Positions 62,321 to 64,000 of a stretch of DNA of 64,000 nt are shown one piece after another. The stretch's first letter is position 1; every line of letters starts with the position of its first letter. The stretch covers positions 1 through 64,000 of the forward strand of contig JAAWDS010000039.1 of assembly GCA_022793895.1 (NCBI GenBank). The letters are read 5' to 3'. The notes beneath the pieces were generated by a model. It did not search any database. It was not told the origin of the DNA and was given only the letters and a program-made list of their open reading frames with translations. Origin of the DNA: Provencibacterium sp. GTDB lineage: Bacteria; Bacillota; Clostridia; Oscillospirales; Ruminococcaceae. A program made the translations under genes and the position numbers.

Positions 62321-62697
62321 CTATCCTTCTTCTCCTTCTCCCAAAACCTCTTCAAATCCTCATACTCTTCTTCTGAGAGCATTTCCGTCTGTATCAACGT
62401 GGATACCAGCCCCTTCGCATCTCCCCGATACAGCTTGTTTAAGAAGGTCTGCGTCTGCGCCGCCTGATAATCCGCTTCAGAGATGCGGGCGGTATATTCG
62501 TTGCGGCGGCCGATTTTGTTCGTTTTCAGAAGCCCCTTTTCCACCAGCCGGGATAACAGGGTGATCACCGTGTTCTTCTGCCAGGTCCGGCCCGCTTCGG
62601 ACAGCTTCTCCATGATCTGGGCATAAAGCGCGGTCCCGCCCTGGGCCCAGATGATCTTCATCAGCTCCATTTCAGAATCGGAAACCGGTTGCAGCAT
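62317..62697 (-). CDS. BlaI/MecI family transcriptional repressor
   Basis: The 126-aa dimeric winged-helix repressor begins MLQPVSDSEMELMKIIWAQGG, has the recognition helix region TWQKNTVITLLSRLVEKGLLK and a C-terminal dimerisation tail (DAKGLVSTLIQTEMLSEEEYEDLKRFWEKEKK) that the M56 partner would cleave. The ATG at 62697 has AAAGGGAG at 7-nt spacing; an ATG at 62715 lies within the operator region and lacks one. Two operator boxes precede it, so autoregulation is expected. Confidence 0.93.
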   Translation of the reverse strand: MLQPVSDSEMELMKIIWAQGGTALYAQIMEKLSEAGRTWQKNTVITLLSRLVEKGLLKTNKIGRRNEYTARISEADYQAAQTQTFLNKLYRGDAKGLVSTLIQTEMLSEEEYEDLKRFWEKEKKDR

Positions 62698-62717
62698 GCT
62701 ATCGCTCCCTTTCATTA

Positions 62718-62758
62718 GATAACATCTTGTAGTCTAACTAAAGGATAACACATTGTAG
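62718..62758 (-). promoter_or_regulatory. Two direct-repeat BlaI operator boxes
   Basis: On the plus strand, GATAACANNTTGTAG occurs at 62718-62732 and 62744-62758, identical at 13 of 15 positions and 26 bp apart. Each resembles the TACA-N-TGTA core of BlaI/MecI sites. One sits in the promoter spacer, the other just downstream. Confidence 0.75.
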
Positions 62759-62771
62759 GCCATATTGTCAA
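62742..62771 (-). promoter_or_regulatory. Promoter of blaI-blaR1
   Basis: Minus strand TTGACA (62766-62771), 18-bp spacer, TATCCT (62742-62747), with the upstream BlaI box inside the spacer. Confidence 0.7.
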
Positions 62772-62807
62772 GGCAGGCCGCCCATATTTTTTATACACGG
62801 CAGCTCC

Positions 62808-63344
62808 TTACCAGCGCTTCACCTTTTCGCTGCCGATCCGCTCCGCAATCCAGCCAAAGACCGCGTCGCTATCCTTGGAAGGGATCAGCGGGAAGCCTAC
62901 CGAGATAGAGCGGCCGGTGTCCATGATAAACTTTGCGAATGGGATTTTTTGCAGGCCGGCGCGGTCAAAACGCTGTTCCACCCGTTCAATTTTATCGAGA
63001 GGGATAAAGAGCAGGCGGCCCCGGCTCCGGCAAACGATAAAACTTGGCAGCAGGTGAGCCTCTCCTTGCCAAACCTTATAAACAGGGTGAGGTTCTGCAT
63101 ATTCCCTATCGAGCAAAAAGGCGTCGTTGTCGGTCAAAGCGTTCATACCGGCGCGGACGTAGAGGGCCGATCGCAAAGCCGCGCAGCCGGTAACGGCGGC
63201 GGCGCCCAGCAAAAGCCGCGGCCCGTAAGATATCCCTGCGGGATAGCAGCGCAAAAGGACGAACAGGCATGCCGCAAGACCGGCGGCACAGAGGGCAAGC
63301 CGGCGGATTTCCCTGCGCATAAAATCTCTTTTTATCTTTTCCAT
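62808..63344 (-). CDS. Small membrane protein of unknown family
   Basis: The 178-aa protein has two hydrophobic segments (LALCAAGLAACLFVLLRCYP and the following LLLGAAAVTGCAALRSALYV), then a cytoplasmic domain of about 100 residues with a PH-like feel (FLLDREYAEPHPVYKVWQGE, RGRLLFIPLDKIERVEQRF). I do not recognise it. The ATG at 63344 has AGGG upstream; an extension to 63398 is unsupported. It lies on the same strand about 110 bp before blaI but the BlaI promoter separates them. Confidence 0.65.
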   Translation of the reverse strand: MEKIKRDFMRREIRRLALCAAGLAACLFVLLRCYPAGISYGPRLLLGAAAVTGCAALRSALYVRAGMNALTDNDAFLLDREYAEPHPVYKVWQGEAHLLPSFIVCRSRGRLLFIPLDKIERVEQRFDRAGLQKIPFAKFIMDTGRSISVGFPLIPSKDSDAVFGWIAERIGSEKVKRW

Positions 63345-63396
63345 GATGATTTCCCTCTTTTCATCCTTATCATTCTGCCGCCATAGCCCTCCAATC

Positions 63397-63440
63397 AAAA
63401 AAGCGCCCCTATGCCCGCAGCGTACTGCGGCATAGGAGCA
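63397..63440 (-). terminator. Terminator after the DUF1846 gene
   Basis: CCTATGCC-GCAG pairs with CTGCGGCATAGG, one bulge, with a T6 run on the minus strand. It lies about 40 bp beyond the DUF1846 stop. Confidence 0.75.
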
Positions 63441-63478
63441 GCCTGAACCGGCTAACGGGCAGCGCTTTTAAAGGACGC

Positions 63479-64000
63479 CTATTTATGATAGAGCTTTTTG
63501 GTCTGGTATTGCGGTTCACAGGTCAAATTCATGCCCAGCTTGTGGAAGGTAGAATCATCCACATGGGAGAGGATCACCGTGGAATGCGCTTCACACCCGC
63601 GCAGCTTCTGCAACTGGCGCATCGCAAGCTCGGCCGTCGGGTTGGTGGCCGCGCTGATCGAGAGCGCCACCAAAATTTCATCGGTGTGCAGGCGGGGATT
63701 GTGGTTGCCCAGGTGCTTGGTTTTCAGGTTTTGAATCGGTTCGATGACAATGGGGGAGATGAGGTGGATATCATGATGGATCCCGCCCAGGACCTTCAGG
63801 GCGTTCAACAGCACGGCCGCCGAAGCGCCCAGAAGCGAGGAAGTCTTACCGGTGACAATCCGCCCGTCCGGCAGTTCAATCGCAGCGGCCGGCATGCCGG
63901 TGCTCTGCGCGCGCTCCAGCGCCGGGGCGATCACCCGGCGATCGGCCAGCGAAACGCCCGCCTTGTTCATCAGCAGCTCGCACTTATAAACGGTTTCCAT
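63479..64000 (-). CDS. DUF1846 family protein, C-terminal part (cut by window edge)
   Basis: At least 173 residues are visible; the Met at the window edge is internal (METVYKCELLMNKAGV), since the family is about 500 aa. Visible conserved features are DRRVIAPALERAQSTGMPAAAIEL, TGKTSSLLGASAAVLLNALK, HLGNHNPRLHTDEILVALSISAATNP and the final HVDDSTFHKLGMNLTCEPQYQ. DUF1846 proteins are cytoplasmic with an unknown role; proposals include nucleotide or metal binding. Confidence 0.88.
   Translation of the reverse strand: METVYKCELLMNKAGVSLADRRVIAPALERAQSTGMPAAAIELPDGRIVTGKTSSLLGASAAVLLNALKVLGGIHHDIHLISPIVIEPIQNLKTKHLGNHNPRLHTDEILVALSISAATNPTAELAMRQLQKLRGCEAHSTVILSHVDDSTFHKLGMNLTCEPQYQTKKLYHK

Overview
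The window looks like a chromosomal stretch of an anaerobic, endospore-forming, GC-rich Firmicute of the class Clostridia, probably an Oscillospiraceae-type gut bacterium. The evidence is dipicolinate synthase (dpaAB), an electron-bifurcating NfnAB pair, the oxygen-sensitive two-subunit iron-sulfur serine dehydratase, RNase Y, a CIRCE-controlled groESL, class B sortases, an E. hirae-like V-type ATPase operon, and a dockerin-bearing M60-like peptidase. No rRNA, tRNA, CRISPR array or prophage is visible. The taxonomic placement is inference.

Layout. 1-3000: end of an IS1182-type element that has removed the 5' end of a YesN-type response regulator; its YesM-type kinase follows intact. 3000-15100: core genes (nfnAB, lipoprotein class B sortase, proC, DEAD-box helicase, fba, ppa, second class B sortase, a Cys-rich hexapeptide-repeat protein, rny). 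15200-18800: DUF1905 gene, then a 49-codon ORF lying between a consensus promoter and a perfect terminator just ahead of a three-gene ABC exporter. 19000-24200: sdaAA/sdaAB with a CNNM/HlyC-type protein, and groESL. 24500-30300: a probable minus-strand operon of DUF4358 lipoprotein, MBOAT acyltransferase, DHHW protein, mannose-6-phosphate isomerase and an Eis-like acetyltransferase. 30770-32260: dpaAB. 32530-41450: nine V-ATPase genes in the order F-I-K-E-C-G-A-B-D (E. hirae names), with Na+-type ligands in the K subunit. 41600-44500: a DUF6062-like gene, a GNAT protein, a flavodoxin-fold reductase and an unannotated 58-aa gene.

44700-57300 is the most distinctive accessory region. A 1627-aa secreted M60-like metallopeptidase with an N-terminal dockerin is translationally coupled to a membrane-anchored protein whose first domain resembles a cohesin. 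Divergent from them are an LplABC-type lipoprotein/permease sugar transporter and a 722-aa cytoplasmic enzyme of no recognised family. Together they suggest surface attack on a glycoprotein such as mucin with uptake of the released glycan. 57500-64000: ogt-tag-nitroreductase, a BlaI/BlaR1 pair whose sensor carries a GLUG-like extracellular region instead of a penicillin-binding domain, a small membrane protein and the 3' end of a DUF1846 gene.

Recurrent structured DNA is a second theme. A multi-hairpin intergenic element occurs at least three times (about 18.9-19.1 kb, 24.25-24.5 kb, 44.46-44.69 kb) with a partial fourth copy near 41.5 kb. At least seven intergenic hairpins share a stem apex built on GCAAAAT/ATTTTGC. 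Start codons were chosen by ribosome-binding-site spacing; several genes appear to use TTG or GTG.
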